Notes: a model not told the origin generated them from the sequence alone. Counted from the stretch's first letter, positions 34,768-44,437 are shown. The stretch is 64,000 bases of DNA from Streptomyces mirabilis (GCF_018310535.1 NZ_CP074102.1:620001-684000), one strand, 5' to 3'. Translations and numbers: made by a program.

Positions 34768-35889
34768 TCACGCTGCGGTCTTGAGGGGACGTCCGCCCCA
34801 GCGGATGCCTTTCTCGCTGCGGATGCGGGCGCGTTCCTTGCGTTCGGCGGCCAGGACGTCATGGTGGCGGGCGTTGGCGTTGCGCCAGCGCAGGTAGGCG
34901 TGCAGGGCCCGTGTCTGGACGGTGTGGTTGGAGTGGTTGGAGTTGGCGATGGTGAACTGCCGCAGCGGTCCGAAGTGGGCTTCGATCGGATTCGCCCAGG
35001 ATGCATAGGTCGGGGTGAAGCACAGTTCGACCTTGTTCTTCCCCGCCCAGCGACGGATGTCGGCGCCTTTGTGGGCGGACAGGTTGTCCAGGATCACGTA
35101 GATCGGGGCGCCGTCGGGCCGGGCGGCACGGATCGACTTCAGCGCGGCCAGCGTGTTGGCGGCGCCCTTTTTGCGGCGGTTGACGCCCCACAGGGTGTCG
35201 TCGCCGACCGAGTAGCAGCCGTGGAAGTACCGCACGCCGTGAGTGCGGTGGTAGGTGGCGGGCAGCCGGTCGGGACGATTCTGCTCGGCCCAGCCCGAGC
35301 CCGCGGTGGGACGGATCCCGAGCGGGCCGAACTCGTCGAAGGCGAAGACCCGGTCGGGGAAACGGTCCAGGACCTCCTCGATCCGGTCCAGCTTCGCCTC
35401 GCGGTCGGGGTCCGGGGATTCCTTCCACGTCTTGGTGCGCTGGAAGGTCACGCCGCGGCGGGCGAGCAGGCAGCGTAACGCCTCGCGGCCGATCCGGATC
35501 ACGTGGCCGTGGACTTTGCGCAGGTAGGCGACGAGCTTGCGCAGGGACCAGCGGGTGAAGGGCTGGCCGAGTTTGGTCGGGCGGGTGATGGCCGTCTGGA
35601 TGACGAAGTCCTCGTCGTCAGGGCTGAGCTGGCGGGGACGGCCTCCCGCCCACCGAGGGTCCAGACAGGCCAGGCCGATCTCGTTGAAGCGGTGGATCAC
35701 GTCCCGGACGGTGTCCTCGTCGGCCTGCACCAGCTGGGCGATCACGGGCACCCGGTTCCCGCCGGCCGAGGCCAGCAGCATCATCGCGCGCCGGTAGCGC
35801 ACCGAGTTGGTGCTGCCCCGGCGCACGATCTGCTGCAGTTTCTGCCCTTCCTGGTCGGTCAGTCTGCGCACACGGACAGGCTCGGCCAC
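34768..35889 (-). CDS. IS630-family transposase
   Basis: A 373-residue DDE transposase. The N-terminal helix-turn-helix part (NRVPVIAQLVQADEDTVRDVIHRFNE) precedes a catalytic domain with FAFDEFGPLG, VILDNLSAHK and ANPIEAHFG (D, D, E). The GTG at 35889 (VAEPVRVRRLTDQEG) is preferred over the longer frame. No lesions are seen. Confidence 0.92.
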   Translation of the reverse strand: MAEPVRVRRLTDQEGQKLQQIVRRGSTNSVRYRRAMMLLASAGGNRVPVIAQLVQADEDTVRDVIHRFNEIGLACLDPRWAGGRPRQLSPDDEDFVIQTAITRPTKLGQPFTRWSLRKLVAYLRKVHGHVIRIGREALRCLLARRGVTFQRTKTWKESPDPDREAKLDRIEEVLDRFPDRVFAFDEFGPLGIRPTAGSGWAEQNRPDRLPATYHRTHGVRYFHGCYSVGDDTLWGVNRRKKGAANTLAALKSIRAARPDGAPIYVILDNLSAHKGADIRRWAGKNKVELCFTPTYASWANPIEAHFGPLRQFTIANSNHSNHTVQTRALHAYLRWRNANARHHDVLAAERKERARIRSEKGIRWGGRPLKTAA

Positions 35890-36080
35890 CGCACCTCCAG
35901 CGGTCGGAACGGACGTCACCCCCCATCCAACCGCCACGATCACCAAACCGGCCAACCTATGCGGTCAGAGCACTAGCAAACTACGCAGATGATCGTGTTA
36001 CCCACCGAAAGGTCATACATCACCAAGATGAACTGGATCGTCCGGATCGTAGAGTGCGGTCTATTCCCGACCGCCCCGCA

Positions 36081-36124
36081 GAACAAGTCACCTTAAGTCC
36101 GGGCCTTTCAGGGGCAGTTGAGCA
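36081..36124 (+). repeat. Repeat R2, copy 1 (leader-like element)
   Basis: The block GAACAAGTCACC-TAAGTC, a short gap, then CCTTTCAGG-GCAGTTGAGCA recurs at 55569-55612. A looser match precedes both (TACATCACC-GATGAACT). Copy 1 runs straight into the PIN-like gene. It may be a promoter or leader, or a trace of shared ancestry. Confidence 0.55.
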
Positions 36125-36999
36125 AGGTCTGCCGCCTCAGCACGGCGCTGAGGCATCAGGAGAAGTACGACGCCGCATACGAGGCCGTCAAGGAGCTGCG
36201 CAAGAACACACCTTGGCACATATCCACGCGTCTACCGGACTATGAGCCGGAAAAGGTGCGCCAGCACTGGCGAGATGCTCTCGGCGCCATCGTGGAGGTG
36301 CTGCCGCCGAGCGCGTGGGCGCTGCAAGAGGCTGCATTCCGGGAGGCGAACGTTCTCGCGCCCTGCAAGCGGGTCGCGGTAAAGGACGTTAAACACCCGG
36401 TGAAGACCGGTTCCCGTGACGCCGCGATCTGGCTGACCGCTGTCGAGTACGCGCGTCAGAACCCGGATGAGACTGTGTACTTCGTCAGCAAGAACACGAA
36501 CGACTTCGGGGACGGCTCCTCATACAAGGCGCCGATGAGCACAGACCTTCAAGGTCTGGAGGAGCGGTTCAAGCACTACACCTCCCTGGACCCGGTCGTC
36601 GCCCAGTTCACTCAGCCCACCGAGTTGGACGAGGCTGCGGTACTGGATCGCCTGGGAAGCCCCGAGGCGGCGGCCGCCATCTCCGCGGAGGCAGCGGCCA
36701 AGTGGACGTTCGACGCAACCCGGTACTGGGAACCCGGCGTTCCTCGCTTCGCTTGCTCGCTCTGGCCGTCCGCCAACACGGACGGTAGCGAAATGCCCGG
36801 TGCGCGGATGCTCGCCACAGGCTGGTTGCACGGGCCTAAGATCCACCGGGGACTAGTCAGCGACGTGAGCGCCTATCGCATCGGTGAGCATGTGTGGTGC
36901 ACCGCTACGGTGCGTTGGCGCCTCACCGGCTTGATTCTGGCTAAGTGGTCAACGCTCGAACTGCTTCGGGGGTTGACCCCAGAGCAGGACTTGTGGTGA
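36118..36999 (+). pseudogene. PIN-domain (DUF4935-type) protein, N-terminally truncated
   Basis: The frame (no good start; TTG at 36118) encodes about 293 residues. The conserved block KTGSRDAAIWLTAVEYARQNPDETVYFVSKNTNDFGDG carries the later acidic residues of a PIN nuclease. The N-terminal Asp-containing strand (LDSN-like) is missing, so the active site is incomplete. The C-terminus abuts the ISKra4 remnant at about 37000, where it may also be cut. Confidence 0.6.
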
Positions 37000-37830
37000 G
37001 ACCGGTCCGGGCGTCTTGGTTGCAGAGTGAGGCTGCTGCCAGGGTAGGACCGCCGTGTCAGCGCCCGGGACTTGCGGTTGGGTATCTCGCCCGGGGCCAG
37101 GCGGCCGCGCCGCCCGGCCGCCGCACTCTTGGCCGTGTCCTGGCGGGTGGCCTCGCGCAGGGCCTCGGGCCGCATCACCACGCCCTTCCCGTCGATCTGG
37201 ATGATCAGCGGCATCTCGCGGGTGCACGGGGTGGGGATCTTCACCGCGTAGGGTGGGGATCTTCACCGCGTAGTAGGCGGCGATGTCGACGGCGGCGGCG
37301 ACCACCAGTTCTTTGAGGCGGCGCTTGCCCAGTACCTTCCCGCACCTCTCCTCGATCGCGGCGGCGGCCTGGTCGAACGAACTGCGGACCGCTCCCAGGA
37401 TCGCGAGCCGGGCCAGCCCGCGTGAGTGCCGGCCGGCGGGCAGCGACAGTGCCGCGTCCGCCGGGTGCACGTTGGCAACGCCGCGGCCGCGATAGGCGAT
37501 CCGGGTCACTCGCACCGGCCCGAACATGCAGGTCAGCAGGCGTCGGTGATCCCTCTCCCGCCAGGTCCGAGGCTGTCCTTCCGGCCCCAGTACCACCGGC
37601 CGTTCTCCTTCCGCTCGCGCTGTGTCCTCCTCCTTCCTGGCTCGCCGATCGAGGTGGTCCTGCATCAGCTGCCGCAGCAGTTCACGCCCCAACTGTTCGA
37701 GCTGGGCTTCCAGTTCGTCATGAGGCATGTCCGCTGCCGGGCCGTCGGCCAGCGTCGAGATGAGGCGTTCGAAGGCATCGCGGGAGGCAAAGTACGGATC
37801 AGGTTCACCCAAGGCGTCATACGGTTCCAT
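37000..37830 (-). pseudogene. ISKra4-family transposase, frameshifted and truncated
   Basis: It starts at ATG 37830 (MEPYDALGEPDPYFASRDAFE). The N-terminal region is typical (RTWRERDHRRLLTCMFGPVRVTRIAYRGRG ... CGKVLGKRRLKELVVAAAVD). A 22-bp tandem duplication (units 37231-37252 and 37253-37274) shifts the frame, after which QIDGKGVVMRPEALREATRQDTAKSA continues. The C-terminal catalytic half is absent beyond about 37000. Confidence 0.8.
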
Positions 37831-37898
37831 CGGGGCTCTTCTTCGAGAGTGATTCGTTTTGGTTGGCACCTACGAATCTACGGAGAAGAGCCCCTTGG

Positions 37899-38426
37899 TC
37901 ACTGGGAGTTGACGCGGTCCCGCCCCGGGCCCTGTCGGGCGAGGGTGAACTGTCCCGGCGCGCCCTCGTCCAGCCAACCCCGCTCCACCAGCCGCTTCAA
38001 CTTTCCCCGGGTCCCCTCGATCTTCCTGGTCGTCGTCGGCAGACCGATCCGCGGCATGATCTGCTTGGCCTGCACCGGTCCCGGCGCGTCAGCGATGATC
38101 TCTACGATGTCCCGGTAGACATCCGGCAACACCGCCACGACCAGACCCTCCCGCCACGGCGGCACCATCATCACCCCGACGCCATGAGGCGCCGACGTCT
38201 CGTGCGGTCCCTGAACATCCCCCGCCGCAACGTCCGGCTCGGTGTCCGAGGCCGACAGCTCCGCCAGCACCTGCGCGACGGTCTCCCGCGTGATCTCAAG
38301 ACGCGACAGATCCTCCCGCGCCTTCTCCAGCCGGAGGGCCAACTCCGCCGCCTCGGTTTGGAGTTCCTCTACTCGCTGCCGAGCCGCGGCCTCCCGCGCC
38401 TCAAGCTCCTTCGGCAAAGACACCAT
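37899..38426 (-). CDS. Coiled-coil/winged-helix accessory protein of the ISKra4-type element
   Basis: A 175-residue protein. Residues 1-60 form a coiled coil (KELEAREAAARQRVEELQTE ...) and the C-terminal part a winged-helix-like domain (DVYRDIVEIIADAPGPVQAKQI ... KIEGTRGKLKRLVERGWL). It lies just upstream of the transposase on the same strand. From memory, similar proteins accompany this transposase type in Streptomyces, so it is probably an element-encoded regulator or accessory factor. Confidence 0.68.
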   Translation of the reverse strand: MVSLPKELEAREAAARQRVEELQTEAAELALRLEKAREDLSRLEITRETVAQVLAELSASDTEPDVAAGDVQGPHETSAPHGVGVMMVPPWREGLVVAVLPDVYRDIVEIIADAPGPVQAKQIMPRIGLPTTTRKIEGTRGKLKRLVERGWLDEGAPGQFTLARQGPGRDRVNSQ

Positions 38427-38596
38427 GGCGTCCCACCTCCACCCCGCAACGGTAGAAGCAAGCCGCCGCCTTCCACCCTGCCAATGAATATCTACCCAGG
38501 TCAGCTACCCCGAGAGGAATCACATCCGAACTCGTTGGCGCTGACGCGAGGAGGATGCGAGGCTGCCGTCCCCAGGCACCGATGGAGAAGGCCCAG

Positions 38597-39106
38597 ATGA
38601 CGCACGACGAGGCACTCGAGCAGCTCAGCCATATCGCGCGCGAGAGGGCGTTCGAAAGGCATGTCGGATCCGACCGACTCATCCAGGCCGGGGTGGATGC
38701 CCTGATGGCCGGCGTTGAGAGTCCCTCACTCGCCATGCTGGCGGGGCTCCTGCGCAGCGAGGAGCCCGAAGCACCTGCACTATTCGACCAGGTGCTGGAG
38801 GAGCTGGGGCTGGCTTTTCACCCGCCGGCCGACCCCCGGGCCGCGAAATGGGCGATGGCCTACTGGATCGCCGGCCAGATCGCGGACGGGTCTCTCGACC
38901 CGGCCACCGGCACACACCTCATCTGGGCAGACATCGCTTACGACCTTGGAAATCCAGAAGATCTGGAGCCCCTAGTCCACTGCGCACACAATCTGGACGG
39001 CTGGGAAGAGAGCTGGGGTGTCTCACGTGAAGAGCTCAACCGGGAAGCAGTCGAGGCTGCCAACCAGTTCCTGAGCAAACGACCAAGGCACGACGGCGGG
39101 CGCTGA
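38597..39106 (+). CDS. Hypothetical protein, small acidic helical
   Basis: A 169-residue protein starting with ATG at 38597 behind GGAGAAGG. It is rich in Glu, Asp and Ala, and its helices resemble immunity-type proteins (ALEQLSHIARERAFERHVGSD; YWIAGQIADGSLDPATGTHL). It has no known motif. It is an intact gene between the ISKra4 remnant and an eroded region. Confidence 0.6.
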   Translation: MTHDEALEQLSHIARERAFERHVGSDRLIQAGVDALMAGVESPSLAMLAGLLRSEEPEAPALFDQVLEELGLAFHPPADPRAAKWAMAYWIAGQIADGSLDPATGTHLIWADIAYDLGNPEDLEPLVHCAHNLDGWEESWGVSREELNREAVEAANQFLSKRPRHDGGR

Positions 39107-39396
39107 CCGAACCGAGCATCACTTCAAAGGATCCGCACCCATCCCGGTTTTCGGGCAAGGTGGCGCTAACCTCGGGCTTTCGCTGGCCAGCTTCGGGATT
39201 CACCCCCGAGAAACCTACGCATTGCGAGACCGTGAGCGATCATGTCGCCCTGTGATTCGTCGTGCTGCGTGGTGACGTTGTGCCTGATCAGAGCATGTGT
39301 GGCAGGTTGACTCGTACCACCTGATGCTGCGCCGTCCAAAGGCGTCCGGCCACCGGCTGGCCACCGGGGGGTCTTTGCTGGTGGCGGGAAGCAGGG

Positions 39397-39588
39397 TCAC
39401 CGAGATTGTCGGTCTTCGACAACCCCTTCACACACGTGTCGGACCTCCCGCAGGTCGCTCCGGAGAAGGCCCCCATTTCCAGCGATCTCAGTCACGGTTC
39501 CCGTGACGACCTGCCCACGGTGCAGGGTCTTGAGGAAAGAGCAGTCTCGATCGCTGGGACCTTCGGACGACCCCGTTGGCCGGGGCAT
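39397..39588 (-). pseudogene. Decayed S1-domain protein fragment
   Basis: The frame reads FLKTLHRGQVVTGTVTEIAGNGG, matching the start of S1-domain proteins such as the IS630 passenger (FLESLHRGEFLSGTVTAIER). Downstream S1 residues are lost. The surrounding 39107-39396 and 39589-39660 hold no gene I recognise and look like erased mobile-element sequence. Confidence 0.6.
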
Positions 39589-39665
39589 GCGTCAGGCGGT
39601 TCAGGACCTACCGGGCACTGCTTGGGACAAATCACCCGACTCCCCGGCCCTGCGGACAGAGGGGC

Positions 39666-39686
39666 TATGCGGCGCGCCGTCGCATA
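39666..39686. promoter_or_regulatory. Palindrome in the promoter of the first LAL regulator
   Basis: TATGCGGCGCGCCGTCGCATA is a 21-bp imperfect palindrome about 180 bp before the LAL start. The sequence around it (CGTCGCATAGGGT) resembles the region before the second LAL gene (CGTCGAATAGAGT near 50320), so both may share a promoter type. Confidence 0.45.
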
Positions 39687-39863
39687 GGGTTGGGACAACC
39701 GAGGGGGATTTCGGACACAGCGGATGATCATGCGGCAGTCGCGACGGCGAGGCGCCCTGGTCGTGCCCGGCCCAGGACCTGCGCACGGTGTGCTTACGCA
39801 ACCTCCTTGCGCTTCCGTGAGGTGATCGACAAAAGGTTTCACACGGCAAGAGGAGCCATCCCG

Positions 39864-42653
39864 ATGACCGCGGAACGGGAAAGATCCGGGCACGGCCCGG
39901 CCGCGTCCGACCTGACGGGACGTTCCAGCGAGCTGGACCTCATCAAGGCCCTCATCGAGGACACCGGCAAGCTGGGCGGCTCGCTCACACTCTTCGGCGA
40001 ACCCGGAGTGGGCAAATCCGCGCTGCTCGACGCGGCCGCCGATCTGGCCCTGGCGAACGGCATGCGGACGCTGCGGGCGGCCGGGGCCGAGTTCGAGGCC
40101 AATATCGCGTTCGCGGGGCTCAACCAACTGCTGGTGCCGCTGGCTCCGATGTTCCTTCGGCTCGACTCGTCCCACGAGAGCGTCCTGCGGGTGGCGCTAG
40201 GCTTCGGCGACGGTCCGACTCCCTCGCGCCTCCTGATCGCGACCGCGACACTGTCGCTGCTCCTGCTCGCCGCGCAGGATCAACCGCTGGTGGTAATCGT
40301 CGACGACACTCAGTGGCTCGACGGCGCGAGCGCCGACGTGCTGGCGTTCGTGGCCCGACGGGTCGCCGGCACCGCGGCGCGTGTCCTGACGGCGGTCCGC
40401 ACCGCCGAGCAGCCGCCGGCCGACGACGTCAGCAGCCTCACCATCCACTCCCTCGACGACGCGGCGGCCGAGTCTCTGCTGATCGGGCGCTACCCGGATC
40501 TCGCCGAGCCCGTGCGCCGGCGCATCGTGACCGAGGCGCAGGGGAACCCGCTCGCCCTGGTCGAACTGCCGGCCATGCTGACCCCGGACCGGTACCCGAC
40601 CGCCGACGCCCTGCCCGCCGTGCTGCCGTTGTCCGAGCGGCTCAGCCGGACGTTCACCTCCCGCGTCTCCGCACTCGCTCCCGAGACCCAGGACCTGCTG
40701 TTGCTGCTCGCTCTGGACGGCTCGGGTCGGGCGCTGTCGGACGAGGGGGTGGTGGGCCCCGGTGCCGCGGCCCAACTGGACATCGCCGAACACGAGCGCA
40801 TCGTCGTGGTCGACCGACAGCACACGGTGGTCTTCCGCCACCCGCTGGTGCGCTCCGCGGTGGTCGAACTGGCCGGGCCCGAGGCCCGGCGCAGGGCCCA
40901 CCGGGCGCTCGCCAAGGGCCGGGCCCTGGATCCGGGGCACCGGGCCTGGCACCTGGCGGACGCCTCCTTCGGTCCCGACGAGGAGGTGGCCAGCCTGCTG
41001 CAACGCGAGGCGATCCAGGCCCTCAAGCGCGGGGACCCTACGGCCGCGGTGGCGGCGATGACCCGCTCGGCGGACCTGAGCCCTGACCTCCAGCACCGCT
41101 CGCAGCGGCTGGCGGCGACCGCGTACTTCGCCGCCGAGGTCATGGGCGACCTGCGGTCGGTGTCGAGCCTGCTGAGCGATGCCCGGCGGGTGAACGCGGG
41201 CGTGGGCTCGCTGGCCGCCGCTTCCGCGGCGGCTTCACTGCTGCTGTATTCCGACGGGGACGTCATCTCCGCTTACCGGGTGATCAGCGCCGCGCTGCGG
41301 GCCCCGGATGTCGAGCCCGCCGCGGAGGAGGTCAACTCGGCGATCTGGATCCTGTCGCTGACCGTTGCCCTCAACGGGCGCAAGGAGATGTGGGACTCCT
41401 ACCGCGAGCTGGTGGAGCGGTACCGCGACATGCTGCCCGAGTCCGTGCTGATCCGCTCCGAGATCGCCACCAACCCCGCCACCGCCTCGCCCGAGACACT
41501 GGCCACCCTGGACCGGCAGATCGCGGACCTGGCCACCGAGCGCGACCCCGGGCAGATCATCCGCATCGCCTACGTCGCCAACGACGTGGACCGCCTCGCC
41601 GACCTGCGCGAACCGCTCCTGCGGGTGTGGCGCGAAGGCAGGCAGGCGGGTGTGGTCGCCTCGGTGACCAACGCGCTGATGCTGTTGTGCGGGGAGAGCT
41701 ACCTGGCCGGGCGCTGGGACGACACGATGCGCTTCGCCGAGGAGGGCCTGGATCTCGTCGAGGCGTACGGGTACCTGGAGTTCGTCTGGTACCTGAAGTA
41801 CAGCAAGGCCCTGGCCGCCGCCGCACTGGGCCAGCAGGACGTGGCGGAGGAACCGCTGGAGTGGATGCTGTCCTGGTCGCTCCCGCGCCAGGCCTTCATC
41901 GTGCCGCAGCACGTGTACCGGGTGCGGACGCTCGCCGCCATCGGCCGCGGCGACTACGAGACCGCGTACGCCGAGGCGGCCCGGATCAGCCCGCGCGGGG
42001 TGGAAGGCGGCACCGCCCAGCAGTTGCAGCTGTTCGTGGCCTACGACCTGGTCGAGGCGGCCGTACGGACCGGCCGCACCGAACAGGCCCGGGGGTTCGT
42101 CGACGCGATGCTGCGCATGGGCATCGCGAAGATCTCCTCGCGCTGGGCGCTGCTCGTGGCGGGGGCCCAGGGGCTGGTGTCCCAGGGGGAGGTGGCGAGC
42201 GCCCACTTCGAGCGGGCCCTTGTGGCGGCGCCGGAGGATCTGTGGCCCTTCGAGCGTGCGCGGGTGCTGCTGGCGTACGGCGAGCACCTGCGCCGGGAGC
42301 GGGCCACCGTCGAGTCGCGTGTGCACCTGGTCGCGGCGCTGGCGCTGTTCGATCGGCTGCGGGCCGCGCCGTGGGCCGAGCGCGCCAGGAACGAGATGAG
42401 GGCCACCGGCCTGTCGCGCCGCCCGGCCGACGCGAGCCAGGTCCAGCTCACCCCGCAGGAGCTGCAGATCGCCACGCTCGCGGCGTCGGGGCTGACGAAC
42501 AAGGCGATCGGGGAACGGCTGCACCTGTCCGCGCGCACCGTCAGCGGGCACCTCTACAACGTGTTCCCCAAGCTCGGCGTCACCGCGCGCGCCGGCCTGC
42601 GCGACGCGCTCACCGCCCTGGGCGAGCAGCACCATGATCCGGAGTTTCCGTAA
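39864..42653 (+). CDS. LuxR-family LAL regulator (AAA ATPase plus LuxR HTH), copy 1
   Basis: A 929-residue protein from ATG at 39864 behind AAGAGGAG. The N-terminal STAND-type ATPase has Walker A GEPGVGKS (45-52) and Walker B VVIVDDTQWLD. A long helical middle of TPR-like repeats follows, and the C-terminus carries a LuxR helix-turn-helix (LTPQELQIATLAASGLTNKAIGERLHLSARTVSGH). It is almost identical in layout and exactly equal in length to the gene at 50358. LAL proteins are large activators. It precedes the cupin and shares the cluster with its twin. Confidence 0.93.
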   Translation: MTAERERSGHGPAASDLTGRSSELDLIKALIEDTGKLGGSLTLFGEPGVGKSALLDAAADLALANGMRTLRAAGAEFEANIAFAGLNQLLVPLAPMFLRLDSSHESVLRVALGFGDGPTPSRLLIATATLSLLLLAAQDQPLVVIVDDTQWLDGASADVLAFVARRVAGTAARVLTAVRTAEQPPADDVSSLTIHSLDDAAAESLLIGRYPDLAEPVRRRIVTEAQGNPLALVELPAMLTPDRYPTADALPAVLPLSERLSRTFTSRVSALAPETQDLLLLLALDGSGRALSDEGVVGPGAAAQLDIAEHERIVVVDRQHTVVFRHPLVRSAVVELAGPEARRRAHRALAKGRALDPGHRAWHLADASFGPDEEVASLLQREAIQALKRGDPTAAVAAMTRSADLSPDLQHRSQRLAATAYFAAEVMGDLRSVSSLLSDARRVNAGVGSLAAASAAASLLLYSDGDVISAYRVISAALRAPDVEPAAEEVNSAIWILSLTVALNGRKEMWDSYRELVERYRDMLPESVLIRSEIATNPATASPETLATLDRQIADLATERDPGQIIRIAYVANDVDRLADLREPLLRVWREGRQAGVVASVTNALMLLCGESYLAGRWDDTMRFAEEGLDLVEAYGYLEFVWYLKYSKALAAAALGQQDVAEEPLEWMLSWSLPRQAFIVPQHVYRVRTLAAIGRGDYETAYAEAARISPRGVEGGTAQQLQLFVAYDLVEAAVRTGRTEQARGFVDAMLRMGIAKISSRWALLVAGAQGLVSQGEVASAHFERALVAAPEDLWPFERARVLLAYGEHLRRERATVESRVHLVAALALFDRLRAAPWAERARNEMRATGLSRRPADASQVQLTPQELQIATLAASGLTNKAIGERLHLSARTVSGHLYNVFPKLGVTARAGLRDALTALGEQHHDPEFP

Positions 42654-42668
42654 CCAGAGGGAACAACC

Positions 42669-42742
42669 AGGTCGGATGACTGGTGCGAGCCGTATACCCC
42701 CGGGATGACGATTCGGTTGTCACCGCCGCTCGGCGGGACAAC
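42669..42742 (+). promoter_or_regulatory. Repeated promoter module A (before cupin)
   Basis: A 74-bp block that matches 45751-45824 with only five substitutions and no gaps. It starts AGGTCGGATGACTGGTGCG, contains CCCCCGGGATGACGATTC, and ends with a hairpin-like CCGCCGCTCGGCGG followed by GACAAC. It lies 18 bp before the cupin start. The 5' core GGTCGGATGACT also occurs before the SnoaL-like gene. It is probably the shared operator and promoter for the twin LAL proteins. Confidence 0.75.
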
Positions 42743-42759
42743 CCGTACAGGAGCCACTG

Positions 42760-43275
42760 ATGAGTTTCGTCGTACCCGAATCCCCTGCCGGCCCGCAGCC
42801 CCGGGGTGGTGGCCTGCACGTTCCCGCCGCCGAGGGCATCACCACGTGGTTCAACGGAGACATATACACGACCAAGCTCACCGCTGAGCAGTCCAACGGG
42901 GCGTTCGGTTTCGTGGAGGCCAGCGTGCCTCCGGGCGGCGGGCCTGCTCCGCATGTCCACGCGCACACCGACGAGACGTTCTACCTCGTCTCCGGGGAGC
43001 TGGAGTTCCTCGACGGCGACCGGGAGTTCACCGCGCGCACCGGCGACCTGGTGTTCTGCCCGCGAGGGAACACCCACCGGTTCACCAACACCGGGCTGCA
43101 CCCGGCGAAGCTGGTGTTCATGTACACCCCAGGAGGAGCCGAGGGCCTGTTCGTCGAAGGCGGCGACGAGCCCCGCCCAGGCATGCAGGTGCAGCCGTGG
43201 GGGCCCGAGCGTATCGACGAGCGGATGCTGGGCCTGCTGGCCAAGTACGACACGGGCCTGCCCGCCGCGCCGTAG
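42760..43275 (+). CDS. Cupin-domain protein (quercetin dioxygenase-like)
   Basis: A 171-residue single-domain cupin. Metal-binding motif 1 is PAPHVHAHTDETFYLVSGELEF (H-x-H, E) and motif 2 is GDLVFCPRGNTHRFTN (H). The fold and Fe/Mn-type ligands are clear; the substrate is unknown. ATG follows GGAGCC, after promoter module A. It ends at a strong bidirectional terminator. Confidence 0.88.
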   Translation: MSFVVPESPAGPQPRGGGLHVPAAEGITTWFNGDIYTTKLTAEQSNGAFGFVEASVPPGGGPAPHVHAHTDETFYLVSGELEFLDGDREFTARTGDLVFCPRGNTHRFTNTGLHPAKLVFMYTPGGAEGLFVEGGDEPRPGMQVQPWGPERIDERMLGLLAKYDTGLPAAP

Positions 43276-43284
43276 CGGTAGCTG

Positions 43285-43337
43285 AACAGCAAGGAGCCCG
43301 GTAGCGCGATGGTGGCGCTACCGGGCTCCTTGCTGTT
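43285..43337. terminator. Strong bidirectional terminator
   Basis: A perfect 23-bp stem (43285-43307 and 43315-43337) with a 7-base loop, between the convergent cupin and quinone oxidoreductase genes. The stem contains GGAGCCCGGTAGCGC. There is no long T-run, as is common in Streptomyces. Confidence 0.9.
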
Positions 43338-43340
43338 GGG

Positions 43341-44327
43341 TCAGGCGTCGATGTCGATGACGATCTTGGCGTGGGCCGAGCCGTCCTCGACGGCCGCGTG
43401 GGCCTGGGCGATCGTCTCCAGGCTGTAGCGGCGGGGATCGAGCAGCGGCTTGAGCAGGCCTGCGTCGGCCAGGGCGGCGGCTTCGCGCAGGATCTCGCCG
43501 TGGTGCTCGCGGCCGTTACCGGTGAGCATGGGCAGCAGGGTGAAGACCCCGGAGTAGGTGGCGCCACGGAACGAGAGCGGGGCCAGGCTGTGGCTGCCCC
43601 AGCCCAGGGCACTCAGGACGTGGCCGGTGTAAGGGCGCACCGCGGCGAAGGAGTTGTCCAGGACGGTGCCCCCGACGGTATCGAAGACGATGTCGAAACC
43701 CTCGCCGCCGGTGTGGGCGGCGACGTACTCCTCCACCTCGGTGGTGGCGTAGTCAATCGCGGTGGCGCCGAGCTGGCGGACGGTCTCGGCGTCGGCGGCC
43801 GAGGCGGTGGCGAAGACCTCGGCACCGCGGGCGCGGGCGATCTGTACCGCGACGTGGCCGATGCCGCCCGCTCCGCCGTGCACCAGGACCTTGTGCCCGG
43901 CACCGACCTGAGCCCGGTCCACCAGCCCCTCCCATGCGGTGACCACCGACAGCGGCAGCGCCGCGGCCTCGCGCATGGTCAAGGTGGCGGGCTTGTCGGC
44001 GAGCAGGCGGGCGTCGGCGGCGGCGTACTGGGCCAGTGATCCCTGCAGGTCACCGACACCGCCGCTCAGCCCGTACACCTCGTCGCCGACGGCGAAGCCG
44101 GTTACCTGCGACCCAACCTCCTCGACAGTGCCGGCCAGGTCCAGGCCCAGCACCGCGGGCAGGACAGCACGGGCGTGTGCGGCCAGACCGGCACGGATCT
44201 TGGTGTCCAGGGGGTTCACGCCGCTGGCGGCGATCTTGACCAGGACCTGGCCGGGGCCGGGCACCGGTGTGGCGATGTCGGCCAGTTCCAGCGGGGTGGC
44301 GAATTGTCTGAGCACGGCTGCGCGCAT
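43341..44327 (-). CDS. NADP-dependent quinone oxidoreductase (MDR superfamily)
   Basis: A 328-residue protein. The GroES-like N-terminus is MRAAVLRQFATPLELADI ... VNPLDTKIRAG, with the Rossmann motif VLVHGGAGGIGHVAVQIARARGAEV. Zinc ligands are absent, so it is a zinc-independent reductase. ATG at 44327 has a GAAAGACAGTG leader. It is downstream of the decayed hydrolase and YciI-like genes on the same strand and so belongs to the SnoaL/YciI operon. Confidence 0.88.
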   Translation of the reverse strand: MRAAVLRQFATPLELADIATPVPGPGQVLVKIAASGVNPLDTKIRAGLAAHARAVLPAVLGLDLAGTVEEVGSQVTGFAVGDEVYGLSGGVGDLQGSLAQYAAADARLLADKPATLTMREAAALPLSVVTAWEGLVDRAQVGAGHKVLVHGGAGGIGHVAVQIARARGAEVFATASAADAETVRQLGATAIDYATTEVEEYVAAHTGGEGFDIVFDTVGGTVLDNSFAAVRPYTGHVLSALGWGSHSLAPLSFRGATYSGVFTLLPMLTGNGREHHGEILREAAALADAGLLKPLLDPRRYSLETIAQAHAAVEDGSAHAKIVIDIDA

Positions 44328-44437
44328 GGTCACTGTCTTTCGGTGGGTCCGGGTGGTGGCCGCCGTCATGAGGGGCGGTGGAGCTGGGGATGGGCCGGTC
44401 GCGCGGGGGTCGCCAGGTCGAGAACTGCGAGAAGCCG

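Larger units (their letters stand above)
34041..35975. mobile_element. IS630-family insertion sequence carrying an S1-domain passenger
   Basis: A 1935-bp element bounded by TA at both ends. The terminal inverted repeats are TAGTGCTGTGACCGCAAAGG (left, 34041) and TAGTGCTCTGACCGCATAGG (complement of the right end at 35975). The GC-TA/TA-GC boundary fits TA-targeted IS630 insertion. It contains the transposase and, downstream on the same strand, a gene for a double S1-domain protein. Confidence 0.87.

Noticed and set aside
39107..39396. Possible insertion sequence end near 39150-39300
   Set aside because: The sequence has IS-like texture, but no inverted repeat, duplication or transposase could be found.
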